Source: Chitinophagaceae bacterium (GTDB taxonomy: Bacteria; Bacteroidota; Bacteroidia; Chitinophagales; Chitinophagaceae). From it: a stretch of DNA of 64,000 bases. Made by a program: the position numbers and the translations under genes. The notes below the pieces were generated by a model. The model was not told where the DNA came from and ran no database searches. It saw only the letters and a list, made by a program, of their open reading frames with translations. Of this stretch, positions 17,510-26,659 are shown piece after piece. How positions within the stretch are numbered: position 1 is the first letter of the stretch; every line of letters begins with the position of its first letter. The stretch is from assembly GCA_016715365.1 (NCBI GenBank), contig JADKAM010000001.1:1178001-1242000 (forward strand), written 5' to 3'.

Positions 17510-17541
17510 TGGGATCGGGTTGTATTAGCAGTTAGCTTGGC

Positions 17542-17964
17542 CTATGGTAAAGAATCTGATACAGGCTTTGCAAATCCCAGATTTTTAAAAGGTTCTAATT
17601 TATCATTGGTTAATTGAATGGTAACGGGCGCTTTATCAAAAACACTTTCAGATATAAAAGCCCCAAACAATAAAAATTTATTTTCGTAACCGGATGTTAT
17701 TTTGGTTTCATCTACCACAAAATTCAGCTTAAAAGTATCATTAACTTTTACCAGTTGTACGGTAGCGTTAATGCTGTCCTGGAAATACTCCTGTTCTTTT
17801 AAATAGGTTGCCAGTTTTTTAGCCTGGGCTTCATCCACACCTTCTCCTTTATAATACACATTGTGCATTTTATCCAGTTTATATTCTTTGCCATAGTTTT
17901 GGCTACAGGCGCTGATGCCGGTTACAATTATTAGTGCAAGCAGGAGGAGTTTAAAATTTCTCAT
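17542..17964 (-). CDS. Small predicted lipoprotein
   Basis: A 140-residue protein with a lipoprotein signal: hydrophobic stretch LLLLALIIVTGISAC, where the cysteine at about residue 20 would be lipidated. The rest (residues 30-130) is soluble and alternates short strands and helices with no motif I recognise. It is transcribed after uppP on the same strand (67 bp downstream) and is closed by a terminator. Function unknown. Confidence 0.75.
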   Translation of the reverse strand: MRNFKLLLLALIIVTGISACSQNYGKEYKLDKMHNVYYKGEGVDEAQAKKLATYLKEQEYFQDSINATVQLVKVNDTFKLNFVVDETKITSGYENKFLLFGAFISESVFDKAPVTIQLTNDKLEPFKNLGFAKPVSDSLP

Positions 17965-18031
17965 ATTGGTTGTTTAGTAGTGCATAGTTAACTAAACAGG
18001 TTTGCCTTTCAAATACCCTGCAATGGGTATT

Positions 18032-18826
18032 TTAAGAATTTATGTAGCCGGTATAGATGAGGATGAGTAAAACAATGCCAACAATTATTCTGTAATAACC
18101 CCATACTTTAAAGCCATGCTTTTTTAAAAAGCCGATGAAAAATTTGATGGCAAGCAATGCTACAACAAACGCTACCACATTGCCAATGGCCAGTTGTTTT
18201 ATTTCGTTGGATGTGAAGCCGCCATAATCTTTGTAATATTTTAAAAGCTTGTAACTGGTTGCCGCCAGCATGGTTGGCACTGCCAGGAAGAAAGAAAACT
18301 CGGCTGCCGCATTACGGGTTAACTTTTGCTGCATACCACCAATGATGGATGCCGCACTGCGGCTTACACCAGGTATCATGGCAATGCATTGCCAGGTGCC
18401 GATCATAATGGCTTTAAAAAAAGAAATATCCTCTTCTTTATCAACAGTGGGATTTTTAAAAACATTATCAATAAATAATAAGATGATACCACCGACCAAC
18501 AGCGAAATGGCAACCGTGGTTGAGCTCTCCAGCAATGCATCTATTTTATCTGAAAGTAAAAAACCCAGCAGCAGCGCCGGTACAACACCCACCGCAATTT
18601 TTACATAAAACTGCCAGTTTTTAAAGTTGAAAAATTTCTTCCAATACAAAACGACCACTGCTAAAATAGCACCCAATTGTATGGCTATGGTAAACACTTT
18701 GCTGAAATCATCCTGGGTAACCTTCAATATTTTTTCTGTGATGATCATGTGCCCGGTAGAAGAGACCGGCAGGAATTCAGTTAACCCCTCTACAATGCTG
18801 ATGATGATGTTTTGGGTGGTAGTCAT
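18032..18826 (-). CDS. uppP: Undecaprenyl-diphosphatase UppP (BacA)
   Basis: UppP recycles undecaprenyl pyrophosphate to the monophosphate carrier used for peptidoglycan and polysaccharide synthesis. The 264-residue integral membrane protein has the (E/Q)XXXE-type motif in SIVEGLTEFLPVSSTGHMII (residues about 10-29) and the second signature PGVSRSAASIIGGM (about 153-166). Gene order ftsX, DUF3098, uppP on one strand is common in Bacteroidota and supports the assignment. Confidence 0.96.
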   Translation of the reverse strand: MTTTQNIIISIVEGLTEFLPVSSTGHMIITEKILKVTQDDFSKVFTIAIQLGAILAVVVLYWKKFFNFKNWQFYVKIAVGVVPALLLGFLLSDKIDALLESSTTVAISLLVGGIILLFIDNVFKNPTVDKEEDISFFKAIMIGTWQCIAMIPGVSRSAASIIGGMQQKLTRNAAAEFSFFLAVPTMLAATSYKLLKYYKDYGGFTSNEIKQLAIGNVVAFVVALLAIKFFIGFLKKHGFKVWGYYRIIVGIVLLILIYTGYINS

Positions 18827-18873
18827 GTAATTTGCTTTAAAAGAAAAAAGCGAAGGTATTAGCTCCGCTGTAT

Positions 18874-18904
18874 ATTCTTAATTCTTAATTTTTAATTCTT
18901 AATT
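18874..18904. repeat. Four tandem ATTCTTA-type heptamers
   Basis: ATTCTTA, ATTCTTA, ATTTTTA, ATTCTTA follow each other with an exact 7-nt period, and the last copies overlap the stop codon of the DUF3098 gene. The same heptamer (as TAAGAAT) builds the palindrome at 40937-41010. No opposite arm is present here. Confidence 0.6.
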
Positions 18905-19162
18905 GGATTTTGATTTCTTCATAATTGCAAAGATCTCAATAATGAAACCCGCAATAATGAGCATGGGTGCAATGGTAATGCGTGTAGTGCTGTACACTTC
19001 ATCAGCATTAAAAACTTTAGGGTCGCTGCTTTTACCACCGGCCATTAAAAAAAAGCCCAGTGCCAGTACGCCCAGGCCTATCAGCATCCACATATAATTT
19101 CCTTTATCAAACAGCTGGTTTGAAGTGCCCGTGCCGGAAGTCTTTTTGATTTGTTCGCTCAT
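18899..19162 (-). CDS. DUF3098 domain-containing membrane protein
   Basis: An 87-residue protein with two hydrophobic segments (about residues 26-42 and 64-80). The linker GGKSSDPKVFNADEVYSTTRI is typical of DUF3098. This family is specific to Bacteroidota and is nearly always found between ftsX and uppP. It begins 23 bp after ftsX. Its role is unknown; position suggests an envelope or division function. Confidence 0.88.
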   Translation of the reverse strand: MSEQIKKTSGTGTSNQLFDKGNYMWMLIGLGVLALGFFLMAGGKSSDPKVFNADEVYSTTRITIAPMLIIAGFIIEIFAIMKKSKSN

Positions 19163-19185
19163 CGTAATTTATTTGAAACCGCAAA

Positions 19186-20064
19186 TTAATATAAATCGTC
19201 CAATTTCATGCGCAGGTATTTTATTACCGAGCGGTGGGTGCTGAATAAAGAAATACTGATGCCCATAACAATGATTGCCAGAAATAACATGATCATATTG
19301 GTATTGTCGTGCAATTTTGAAAAATTGGGGATCAATAATTCGATCACCCACACCGTAACCCATACGGCAACAATCGCAATGAGAGAAGAAATTAAACCGT
19401 TTACAATGGCCCTGATATTGATTGGCCGGGCAATAAAGCCCCTTGTGGCCCCCACCATTTGCATGGTTTTAATTAAAAACCGGTTACTGTACATGGCCAG
19501 CCTGATGGTATTATCAATGGAGAATACAACCAATACGGTTAAAAGGATTGCAAGTACCAAACAGATAATTGCTACGTATTTTACAAATTTGCTCACTTGT
19601 TCAATGGTTTCCTGCGGAAACTGAAACTCACTGATAAGGCCCGGATAGCGGCTTAACAGGTCCATGGAAAGTACACCCAGGCTGTCTTTTTGAACGTAAT
19701 CAGATTTAATATAAAAGTCAACACTTTCCGGTAAAGGATTGGCATCTAAAAACTTTTTCCAGTTTGAATCATTGGCATTATTCCATTTTTGAATGGCCAT
19801 TTCCTTTGTTACATACTGCACATCTTTAGCATAAGGGATGGCTTTAATATAGGTTGTGAGACTGTCCACTTTCTTTTTTTGAGCGTTGGGATTCAGGTAT
19901 ACATGTACCTGAATATTTTCCTTTACATAATCGCCGGTTTTACGAAGATTTAAAAAGAACCAGCCAACAATGCCAAATAAAAACAACACCAGCGATACTC
20001 CTATGATGGCGTATGCATACGTTGGTTTACCTCTTTTACTACTTGCTTTTCCAAATTGAGCCAT
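19186..20064 (-). CDS. ftsX: Cell division protein FtsX-like ABC permease
   Basis: A 292-residue permease with the FtsX topology: transmembrane segment 1 at about residues 18-40, a periplasmic domain (to about residue 165) and three more transmembrane segments at about 168-190, 222-245 and 258-280. The NRFLIKTMQMVGATRGFI segment is the conserved FtsX cytoplasmic loop. FtsX works with the ATPase FtsE to control cell-wall hydrolases during division; ftsE is not adjacent. First gene of the ftsX-DUF3098-uppP row. Confidence 0.92.
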   Translation of the reverse strand: MAQFGKASSKRGKPTYAYAIIGVSLVLFLFGIVGWFFLNLRKTGDYVKENIQVHVYLNPNAQKKKVDSLTTYIKAIPYAKDVQYVTKEMAIQKWNNANDSNWKKFLDANPLPESVDFYIKSDYVQKDSLGVLSMDLLSRYPGLISEFQFPQETIEQVSKFVKYVAIICLVLAILLTVLVVFSIDNTIRLAMYSNRFLIKTMQMVGATRGFIARPINIRAIVNGLISSLIAIVAVWVTVWVIELLIPNFSKLHDNTNMIMLFLAIIVMGISISLFSTHRSVIKYLRMKLDDLY

Positions 20065-20306
20065 ATTCTGTTATTGTTTGGGAGTTAGTATACTTTCCTT
20101 TTCGGGTGGGGCAAAAATAAAGGTTTTTACCTGCTTTGCCGTATTTTTGCCCTCTTCAAAACGATTGCCTGCCGTATTTATTTTTATGAATGTACAAGAT
20201 GATGGGTGATAGCGGAAGTAAATAACTTTTCTTTCACATTTTGTGGGCTTACATCATAAGCGAAGGACGAAATATTAAATATTCAATTTGAAATTTTAAA
20301 TAAACA

Positions 20307-23138
20307 ATGGAATACGATTTTAGAAAGATTGAACAACAGTGGCAGAAAGCGTGGAAAGAAAGTGATGCTTATAAAGTAAGCAACGAATCTGCCAAACCAA
20401 AGTATTATGTGCTGGATATGTTTCCGTACCCGAGCGGTGCAGGTTTGCATGTGGGCCATCCGCTGGGCTATATAGCCAGCGATATTTACAGCCGTTATAA
20501 AAGATTGAAGGGCTTTAATGTATTGCACCCGATGGGCTTTGACAGTTTTGGTTTACCCGCCGAGCAGTATGCTTTGGAAACAGGCCAGCACCCGGCAACC
20601 ACCACCGAAAAAAATATTGCCACTTTTAAAGCACAGTTGGATAAAATTGGTTTTTGTTACGATTGGGACCGGGAAGTACGTACCAGCGATCCGCAATATT
20701 ACAAATGGACGCAGTGGATCTTTTTGCAACTTTTTAACAGCTATTTCTGCAACACACAAAAAAAAGCAAGGCCCATTGTCGACCTGGTAAAGAAATACGA
20801 AACCAAGGGCAATAAGAATTTTACTGCTGAGCAGTGGAATGCTTTTACCAAAAAAGAGCAGGAAGATATTTTAATGAACCGCCGCCTTGCATTCAGCAAA
20901 TACGGCGAAGTGAACTGGTGTGAAGCTTTGGGAACCGTACTGGCAAACGACGAAGTAGTGAACGGCGTGAGCGAACGTGGCGGCCACCCGGTTGAGAAAA
21001 AGAAAATGCGCCAATGGTATTTACGCATTACAGATTATGCCGACCGTTTGCTGGAAGGACTGGAGACTGTTGACTTCAGTGATAGCATGAAAGAAATGCA
21101 ACGCAACTGGATAGGGAAGAGTGAGGGAGCGGAGATGGAGTTTGAAATCGTGAATCGTGAATCGTCAGGCGTGAGTGTAGACTCTACTGACCGCAGCTCA
21201 CCACTCACCACTCACCACTCACGTCTCAGGGTTTATACCACAAGACCTGATACAATTTTTGGAGTAGATTTTCTGGTGTTGGCACCTGAGCATGAGCTGG
21301 TAAAAGAAATAGCATCTGCAGAGCAAAAAAATGCGGTAGATGAATACCTGCATTATGTAAAAAGCCGCAGCGAAAGGGAACGCCTGTCCGAAGCAAAAAC
21401 CATTACCGGTTGCTTTACGGGTGCGTATGCTATTAATCCTTTTGATGGCAGGGAAATTCCTATCTGGATTGCTGAATATGTATTGGCAGGATATGGCACC
21501 GGCGCCATTATGGCTGTGCCTTGCGGCGATCAAAGAGATTTTGCTTTTGCAAAACATTTTAATATTCCAATTACCAATATTATTGGCAGCCATTTTAATG
21601 GCGAGGAAGCTAATGCAACCAAAGACGCCATATTGGAAAACAGCGGTTTTTTAAATGGCTTGTTGATGAAAGATGCGATTGGCGTGGCCGTAAATAAAAT
21701 TGAAGAACTGGGTATTGGCAAACGTAAAGTGAATTACCGCATGCGTGATGCAGGCTTTAGCCGCCAAAGATATTGGGGTGAACCTTTCCCCATTATCTGG
21801 ACGGATGGCATTGCCATTCCTTTGGATGCTGAAGAACTGCCTTTGGAATTACCGCATGTAGATACCTACGGCCCGGGACCGGAAGGAGAAGGCCCGCTGG
21901 CGAATATTAAAGAATGGGTAAACACGCCCACCGGAAGGCGTGAAACCAGCACCATGCCTGGCTATGCCGGAAGCAGCTGGTATTTTCTCCGCTATATGGA
22001 CCCCAACAACAACGAAACCTTTTGCGACCGCAAAGCCAGTGATTACTGGAACCAGGTAGACCTGTACATTGGCGGTACCGAACATGCCGTTGGGCATTTA
22101 TTGTACAGCCGCATGTGGACCAAAGTTTTATTTGATTTGGAATTGATTGGTTATGATGAGCCGTTTAAAAAGTTGTTGAACCAGGGGATGATACAGGGGA
22201 GTAGCAGGTTTGTATATAGAATAGCAGGTACAAACCAATTTGTATCACACGGAAAAAAAACAGAATACGATGTTCAACCATTGCATGTTGATGTAAATAT
22301 TGTTGATGGGGTTGAATTGGATATTGAGGCATTCAAAAAATGGAAACCGGAATTTGCTGATGCTGAATTTATATTTGAAGATGGTACGTTTTCTCTTTCA
22401 TGCAGCGTTGGCACTGCAAAAGAAATGAAATTTATCTGCGGGGTTGAAACAGAAAAAATGTCCAAATCAAAATACAACACCGTCAATCCAGATGAGTTAT
22501 GTGACAAATACGGCGCAGACACCTTCCGCATGTATGAAATGTTCCTGGGCCCGGTAGAAGCCAGCAAACCCTGGGATACCAAGGGTATTGAAGGAGTGCA
22601 TCGTTTTTTAAGAAAACTGTGGAGGTTGTTTAATGATGACCTGAAAGGCAAGGTTTGGAACGATGAAAAAGCCACAGATGCAGAATTAAAAGTATTGCAC
22701 CGCACCATCAAAAAAATTGAAGAAGATACCGAACGCTTTAGTTTTAATACAGCCGTAAGTACATTCATGATCTGCGTAAATGAACTGGCAGATATAAAAT
22801 GTAATAAGAAAGAAGTGCTTGAAAAACTGCTCATCTTACTTACACCTTATGCGCCGCATATTGCCGCAGAGTTGTGGAATCAATTGGGTAATGCCGGTTC
22901 GGTTTTAGATGCAACCTATCCAACATTCAACGCTGCTTTGTTGGTGGAGAGTACAAAAGAATACCCTGTTTCCATTAACGGTAAACTGCGTACGAATATG
23001 GAACTGGCTTTAGACCTGGATCAAACAGCCGTTGAAGTATTGGTACTTCAAAATGAAATTGTACAAAAATGGCTGGAAGGCAAAGCGCCCAAGAAGATCA
23101 TCTTTGTAAAGAATAAAATGATCAATGTGGTGATCTAA
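20307..23138 (+). CDS. leuS: Leucyl-tRNA synthetase with in-frame repeat insertion
   Basis: LeuS charges tRNA-Leu. The 943-residue class I synthetase has the HIGH-type motif in FPYPSGAGLHVGHPLGY (residues about 36-52) and the KMSKS loop (EKMSKSKYN). The CP1 editing domain includes YTTRPDTIFG. Between WIGKSEG and YTTRPDT there are 35 residues. E. coli LeuS, as I recall it, has about 16 there; the extra part (residues about 281-307, ESSGVSVDSTDRSSPLTTHHSR) is encoded by an ACTCACC palindrome. The insert sits at the entry to the editing domain. The single essential leuS is expected to be functional, so the insertion must be tolerated. The gap of 242 bp to ftsX contains no other gene. Confidence 0.97.
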   Translation: MEYDFRKIEQQWQKAWKESDAYKVSNESAKPKYYVLDMFPYPSGAGLHVGHPLGYIASDIYSRYKRLKGFNVLHPMGFDSFGLPAEQYALETGQHPATTTEKNIATFKAQLDKIGFCYDWDREVRTSDPQYYKWTQWIFLQLFNSYFCNTQKKARPIVDLVKKYETKGNKNFTAEQWNAFTKKEQEDILMNRRLAFSKYGEVNWCEALGTVLANDEVVNGVSERGGHPVEKKKMRQWYLRITDYADRLLEGLETVDFSDSMKEMQRNWIGKSEGAEMEFEIVNRESSGVSVDSTDRSSPLTTHHSRLRVYTTRPDTIFGVDFLVLAPEHELVKEIASAEQKNAVDEYLHYVKSRSERERLSEAKTITGCFTGAYAINPFDGREIPIWIAEYVLAGYGTGAIMAVPCGDQRDFAFAKHFNIPITNIIGSHFNGEEANATKDAILENSGFLNGLLMKDAIGVAVNKIEELGIGKRKVNYRMRDAGFSRQRYWGEPFPIIWTDGIAIPLDAEELPLELPHVDTYGPGPEGEGPLANIKEWVNTPTGRRETSTMPGYAGSSWYFLRYMDPNNNETFCDRKASDYWNQVDLYIGGTEHAVGHLLYSRMWTKVLFDLELIGYDEPFKKLLNQGMIQGSSRFVYRIAGTNQFVSHGKKTEYDVQPLHVDVNIVDGVELDIEAFKKWKPEFADAEFIFEDGTFSLSCSVGTAKEMKFICGVETEKMSKSKYNTVNPDELCDKYGADTFRMYEMFLGPVEASKPWDTKGIEGVHRFLRKLWRLFNDDLKGKVWNDEKATDAELKVLHRTIKKIEEDTERFSFNTAVSTFMICVNELADIKCNKKEVLEKLLILLTPYAPHIAAELWNQLGNAGSVLDATYPTFNAALLVESTKEYPVSINGKLRTNMELALDLDQTAVEVLVLQNEIVQKWLEGKAPKKIIFVKNKMINVVI
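21149..21223 (+). repeat. ACTCACC heptamer palindrome inside leuS
   Basis: The right arm is nearly four tandem ACTCACC units (to 21223). The left arm 21149-21168 (CGTGAAT heptamers) is the reverse complement of 21204-21223 with 5 mismatches in 20. It is in frame and has no stop codon. The same peptide LTTHHS is encoded as in the MBL gene at 15.6 kb. Confidence 0.8.
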
Positions 23139-23174
23139 ATTTCTTTTAACAGCAAAGGATAATGTCATTGAATT

Positions 23175-23269
23175 AAGCACTTTCAGTGCTTGTTTGGAAT
23201 GCAGATTTTTATGATGATTATGATAAGTTATGACCTATCAGTGATAATCATTATAAAAATCTGCGTTCC
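23175..23269. repeat. Long imperfect palindrome downstream of leuS
   Basis: Arms 23196-23221 and 23244-23269 (start GGAATGCAGATTTTTATGAT) are reverse complements with 2 mismatches in 26, around a 22-nt loop that can pair further (GATA/TATC). A separate small stem AAGCAC/GTGCTT (23175-23191) precedes it and could end the leuS transcript. The GCAGATTTTTATGAT motif is one I associate with dispersed repeats in Bacteroidota; that is recollection, not tested. Confidence 0.7.
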
Positions 23270-23291
23270 GTTAAAAGCCGCCGCAGGTGGA

Positions 23292-23951
23292 TTAATACTT
23301 CTTCCCCAACTTATATTTCCGTACAAAATACCGGTCGGTAAACAGATTGATGATAAAAATAGAAGCCAGGAACATCCTTGCAAAGCCAGGCCCAATTAAC
23401 TTATGGAATAAAAGCGAAAGCAGGAAGCAACCAATCACCACCCATGCACTGTATTTTTTGTATAGTATCATCCCTGGTGGAATAAATGCCGACACCTTGT
23501 TTTTTGGATTAATGATATAATGCCAAAGCCTTAACTGGATAAGACCGCTCGCAATCACATTTACGCAGTAAAAAACATAGGGTTTAAAAAAAATGTACTT
23601 GCTCATCATGGCTGTGGTAAAAGGCATGCAAACAATGGTGAGTAAAAACCAGGTATTAAGACTGATGAGTTTTCGGTTGTAATCGGTAACATAGCCAAAA
23701 ATGGTATGGTGCGCCCGCCAGTAATTTCCAATTACAATAAAGCTGATGAAAAAGCCGATAAACTCAGGGATCATTTCACGCAGGGCATGGCCGAACTGAT
23801 GGTCAAACAAATTCATGTCATCACTCACAGCAGGTACTTTTATCTCAATTACCAGCAGCGTAATGGCAATGGCAAATACAGCATCTGAGAAAAGCGCTAT
23901 ACGGTCCAATTGAAATTTCTGTCTTTCCTGTTCGGTGTGGTGTTGCGACAT
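23292..23951 (-). CDS. TMEM175-family potassium channel-like protein
   Basis: A 219-residue membrane protein with the family signature DRIALFSDAVFAIAITLLVIEIKVP (the conserved FSDAVFAIAITLL of TM1, residues about 18-36) and about six hydrophobic segments. Bacterial TMEM175 proteins assemble as tetrameric K+ channels; function here is inferred from the motif. A TATATTTG box on the minus strand (23975-23968) lies 16 nt before the start. It faces leuS, and its 3' end runs toward the palindrome. Confidence 0.9.
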   Translation of the reverse strand: MSQHHTEQERQKFQLDRIALFSDAVFAIAITLLVIEIKVPAVSDDMNLFDHQFGHALREMIPEFIGFFISFIVIGNYWRAHHTIFGYVTDYNRKLISLNTWFLLTIVCMPFTTAMMSKYIFFKPYVFYCVNVIASGLIQLRLWHYIINPKNKVSAFIPPGMILYKKYSAWVVIGCFLLSLLFHKLIGPGFARMFLASIFIINLFTDRYFVRKYKLGKKY

Positions 23952-24118
23952 GGGCAGTTTGTTTCCTCAAATATAACAGCCAGTTTGCAAAAAAGCCGGT
24001 TATTTAAAGAATTAAATATCTGCCATAATAAATTTCTTAAAAAAGATTATCTTTTTTGTCCGGATTGTAAATACCTGTTCGTCATTATAAAAAAATTATA
24101 AACTTTAAAACAAAAATT

Positions 24119-24469
24119 ATGGAAAAGTTCATGCTTATTTTCGAGGGTAAAAAAGCTGCCCAACAACCATCTGCCGAAGAAATGCAGGCAAATATGGGTA
24201 AATGGATGGCCTGGATCGACAAACTGGCCAAGGCCGGTAAATATGATAGCGGAGAGCCGCTTTATCCTACCGGAAAAATCATTAAAGGCAGTCATACCAA
24301 TGTTACCGATGCCGCTTTTGCAGAGGGTAAAGAAATTATTGGCGGCTACTTTATTGTTAATGCTGCCGATTATGATGAAGCAGTTGCGCTCTGCGAAGAT
24401 TATCCCGATTATGAAAATGGCGGGGCCGTAATTGTAAGGCAGGTAGTAAAAATGGATATGCCATCTTAA
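24119..24469 (+). CDS. YCII-related (DGPF) domain protein
   Basis: A 116-residue single-domain protein with the YciI-like fold: MEKFMLIFEGKK at the start, followed by a helix and the segment GGYFIVNAADYDEAVALCEDYP. Proteins of this DGPF group are encoded next to ECF42-type sigma factors, and one follows here at 24.6 kb on the same strand. The DGPF sequence itself is not conserved here. Exact biochemical role is unknown. A palindrome begins 5 nt after its stop. Confidence 0.87.
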   Translation: MEKFMLIFEGKKAAQQPSAEEMQANMGKWMAWIDKLAKAGKYDSGEPLYPTGKIIKGSHTNVTDAAFAEGKEIIGGYFIVNAADYDEAVALCEDYPDYENGGAVIVRQVVKMDMPS

Positions 24470-24474
24470 AAGTT

Positions 24475-24547
24475 ATTTCCCACAAAGACACAAAGCACAC
24501 AAAGAAAATTTATTCTGCTTTGTGGCCTCTGTGGCTTTGTGGGAAAT
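24475..24547 (+). repeat. CACAAAG-type palindrome between the DGPF and sigma factor genes
   Basis: Arms 24475-24504 and 24518-24547 are reverse complements with 4 mismatches in 30, each made of repeated CACAAAG units. It lies between a DGPF gene and its sigma factor and could serve as a transcription attenuator or insertion footprint. It ends 8 nt before the in-frame stop that limits the sigma factor's reading frame. Confidence 0.75.
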
Positions 24548-24641
24548 TTATAATTAGCTTACAGAAAAAACTGCACTGGACAATTCATCCAACATAGAAC
24601 AAACGGTTGAGCATCTCTTTCGCCAGGAATGGGGAAAGCTG

Positions 24642-25841
24642 GTGGCTGTGCTTACCAAGCTGTTTGGTCCGCAAAACCTGCAGCTGGCTGAAGATGTAGT
24701 GCAGGATACTTTGCTGAAAGCATTTAATAACTGGAAAATAAATGGCCTTCCTCAAAACCCAAGTGCCTGGTTATTTACGGTTGCCCGTAATAAAGCCATT
24801 GATGTATTGAGGCAACAAAAAAGGCAAAATGAAGTTTCAAAAAATCTAACACCCTTACTGCAGTCGGAATACAGTCTGGTGCCAACCGTACAGGAACTGG
24901 TAAATACCAATACCATTGATGATGACCAGCTGCGGATGATGTTTGTGTGCTGCCATCCGGCACTCTCCACCGAAGCACAGGTATCATTAATCTTAAAAAC
25001 ACTTTGCGGTTTTAGCGTAACAGAAATTGCCAAAGCATTTGTAACCGGTTATGATACCATTGAAAAAAGATTAACGAGAGCAAGGCAAAGTTTCAGGGAT
25101 AACAATGTGCAGTTTGAATTACCACCTGCAGCTGAACTTGAAAACCGTTTGGATAATGTTTTACTGGCTATTTATCTTTTGTTTAACGAAGGATACAATT
25201 CAACACAGCATGAAGATTTGATACGGAAAGACCTGATGCATGAAGCTATGCAATTATGTGAATTGATCTGCCGCAGCCGGGCAGTAGATCATTTTAAAGC
25301 ACATGCATTGATGGCGTTGATATGTTTTACCGCATCCCGTAACGAAGCAAGGCAGGATGCAGCAGGCAATATCCTGCTGCTGAAAGAACAAGACAGAAAA
25401 AGATGGAACAAAGCATTGATTGAAAAAGGGATTTTTCATTTAGAAGCATCTTCGGAGGCAGAGCAGGTAAACAAATACCAGTTAGAAGCAGGGATTGCTT
25501 ATGAACATGCAAGAGCCGCCAGCTATTCATCAACCAACTGGAGAAATATTTTGAAATGTTATGATCTGATGTGCCAATTTTATCCATCGCCAATTATTGA
25601 ATTAAACAGGGCCATTGTAATCAGCGAAATTAACGGCCCGGCCGAAGGCATAAAAGCTATTGAAGCAATCACTAACCTTTCTGCTTTAAAAAAATACTAC
25701 CTGTTACCCGCTACACTTGGCGAATTGAATTGGCAGTTACAAAATAATAAACTGGCCAATCAATATTTTGCACAGGCCATGGAGCTTACAAAATCAGCTG
25801 CCGAAAGGAAACTGCTGCAACAAAAAATGAATCAACATTAA
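24642..25841 (+). CDS. ECF42-type RNA polymerase sigma factor with C-terminal extension
   Basis: A sigma-70 family protein of the ECF42 kind (DUF6596): region 2 (LAEDVVQDTLLKAFNNW), region 4 (SVTEIAKAFVTGYDTIEKRLTRARQSF) and then a long C-terminal extension of about 200 residues with TPR-like helices. ECF42 factors are linked to DGPF proteins, as here. The first usual start is GTG 24642. However, the conserved N-terminus (IEQTVEHLFRQEWGKL) continues upstream in frame to the stop at 24555, with no ATG, GTG or TTG there. CTG 24576 or ATA 24594 would be needed. Confidence 0.88.
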   Translation: MAVLTKLFGPQNLQLAEDVVQDTLLKAFNNWKINGLPQNPSAWLFTVARNKAIDVLRQQKRQNEVSKNLTPLLQSEYSLVPTVQELVNTNTIDDDQLRMMFVCCHPALSTEAQVSLILKTLCGFSVTEIAKAFVTGYDTIEKRLTRARQSFRDNNVQFELPPAAELENRLDNVLLAIYLLFNEGYNSTQHEDLIRKDLMHEAMQLCELICRSRAVDHFKAHALMALICFTASRNEARQDAAGNILLLKEQDRKRWNKALIEKGIFHLEASSEAEQVNKYQLEAGIAYEHARAASYSSTNWRNILKCYDLMCQFYPSPIIELNRAIVISEINGPAEGIKAIEAITNLSALKKYYLLPATLGELNWQLQNNKLANQYFAQAMELTKSAAERKLLQQKMNQH

Positions 25842-25874
25842 AATAAGTGTGCCGGATAATGCTACCTTAGCATT

Positions 25875-26567
25875 ATGATAAGCGAACTTGAAAATGCATT
25901 AATAAAAAACCGGGCTGATTTTCATCCTGTGATAGATTTTGATGCTGCAACCGAAAAATTATTTCATTTCGATTTTACAGATAACAATAAGGTACTGGGT
26001 GCATCTGAAATTGCCGATACCAACCAGTTTACCGGTTACATCAACCGTACATTACAAGCCAATGATGCAAAATTTGGTATTGGTGGTTACAAAGAAAACA
26101 GAACCCTTTACCGCAGAAGCGAATTGTTCGCCGGTGAAGAAGCCCGGTCACTTCATTTGGGTATAGATATTTGGGGACCTGCCGGAACACCGGTATATGC
26201 TGCATTGGGCGGCATGGTACATAGTTTTGCCTACAACGATAAGTTTGGAGATTATGGTGCTACTATTATTTTACTGCACCAATTAGAGACTGTTGCATTT
26301 CACACACTTTATGGCCACCTGAGCCTGGCCGATATTTCTACTTTACATGAAGGCGCATACATAAACCGTGGACAGGTTATCGGTCATTTTGGCGAGCCTG
26401 CTGAAAACGGAAACTGGCCACCGCACCTGCATTTTCAGATCATTCATAACCTGTATTTAAAAGATGGAGATTACCCGGGTGTTTGTACCATATCTGAAGC
26501 TGAAGCATATCTGGGTAATTGTCCCGATGCAGATCTGATTCTGAATATGATGAAATATGTACAATAA
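25875..26567 (+). CDS. M23-family (LytM) metallopeptidase-like protein
   Basis: A 230-residue protein with the M23 zinc-peptidase core: HLGIDIWGPAGTPVYA (His and Asp ligands, near residue 95-110), HTLYGHLS and HLHFQ with the last His ligand. M23 enzymes cut peptidoglycan cross-links or related peptides. No signal peptide or membrane segment is visible at the start, so the site of action is uncertain. It starts 33 bp after the sigma factor gene in the same direction. Confidence 0.85.
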   Translation: MISELENALIKNRADFHPVIDFDAATEKLFHFDFTDNNKVLGASEIADTNQFTGYINRTLQANDAKFGIGGYKENRTLYRRSELFAGEEARSLHLGIDIWGPAGTPVYAALGGMVHSFAYNDKFGDYGATIILLHQLETVAFHTLYGHLSLADISTLHEGAYINRGQVIGHFGEPAENGNWPPHLHFQIIHNLYLKDGDYPGVCTISEAEAYLGNCPDADLILNMMKYVQ

Positions 26568-26659
26568 CCGGCTTGGGATTGAACTTTACACAGTAAAAAT
26601 TGTTGCTACTACCGTATAAAAGGCTAAAAACAGTACCTTTACCGTTTGAAAAATTAATA

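Noticed and set aside
18874..18904. Heptamer tandem repeats as a CRISPR array
   Set aside because: The repeat unit is only 7 nt with no spacers, and no cas gene is near.
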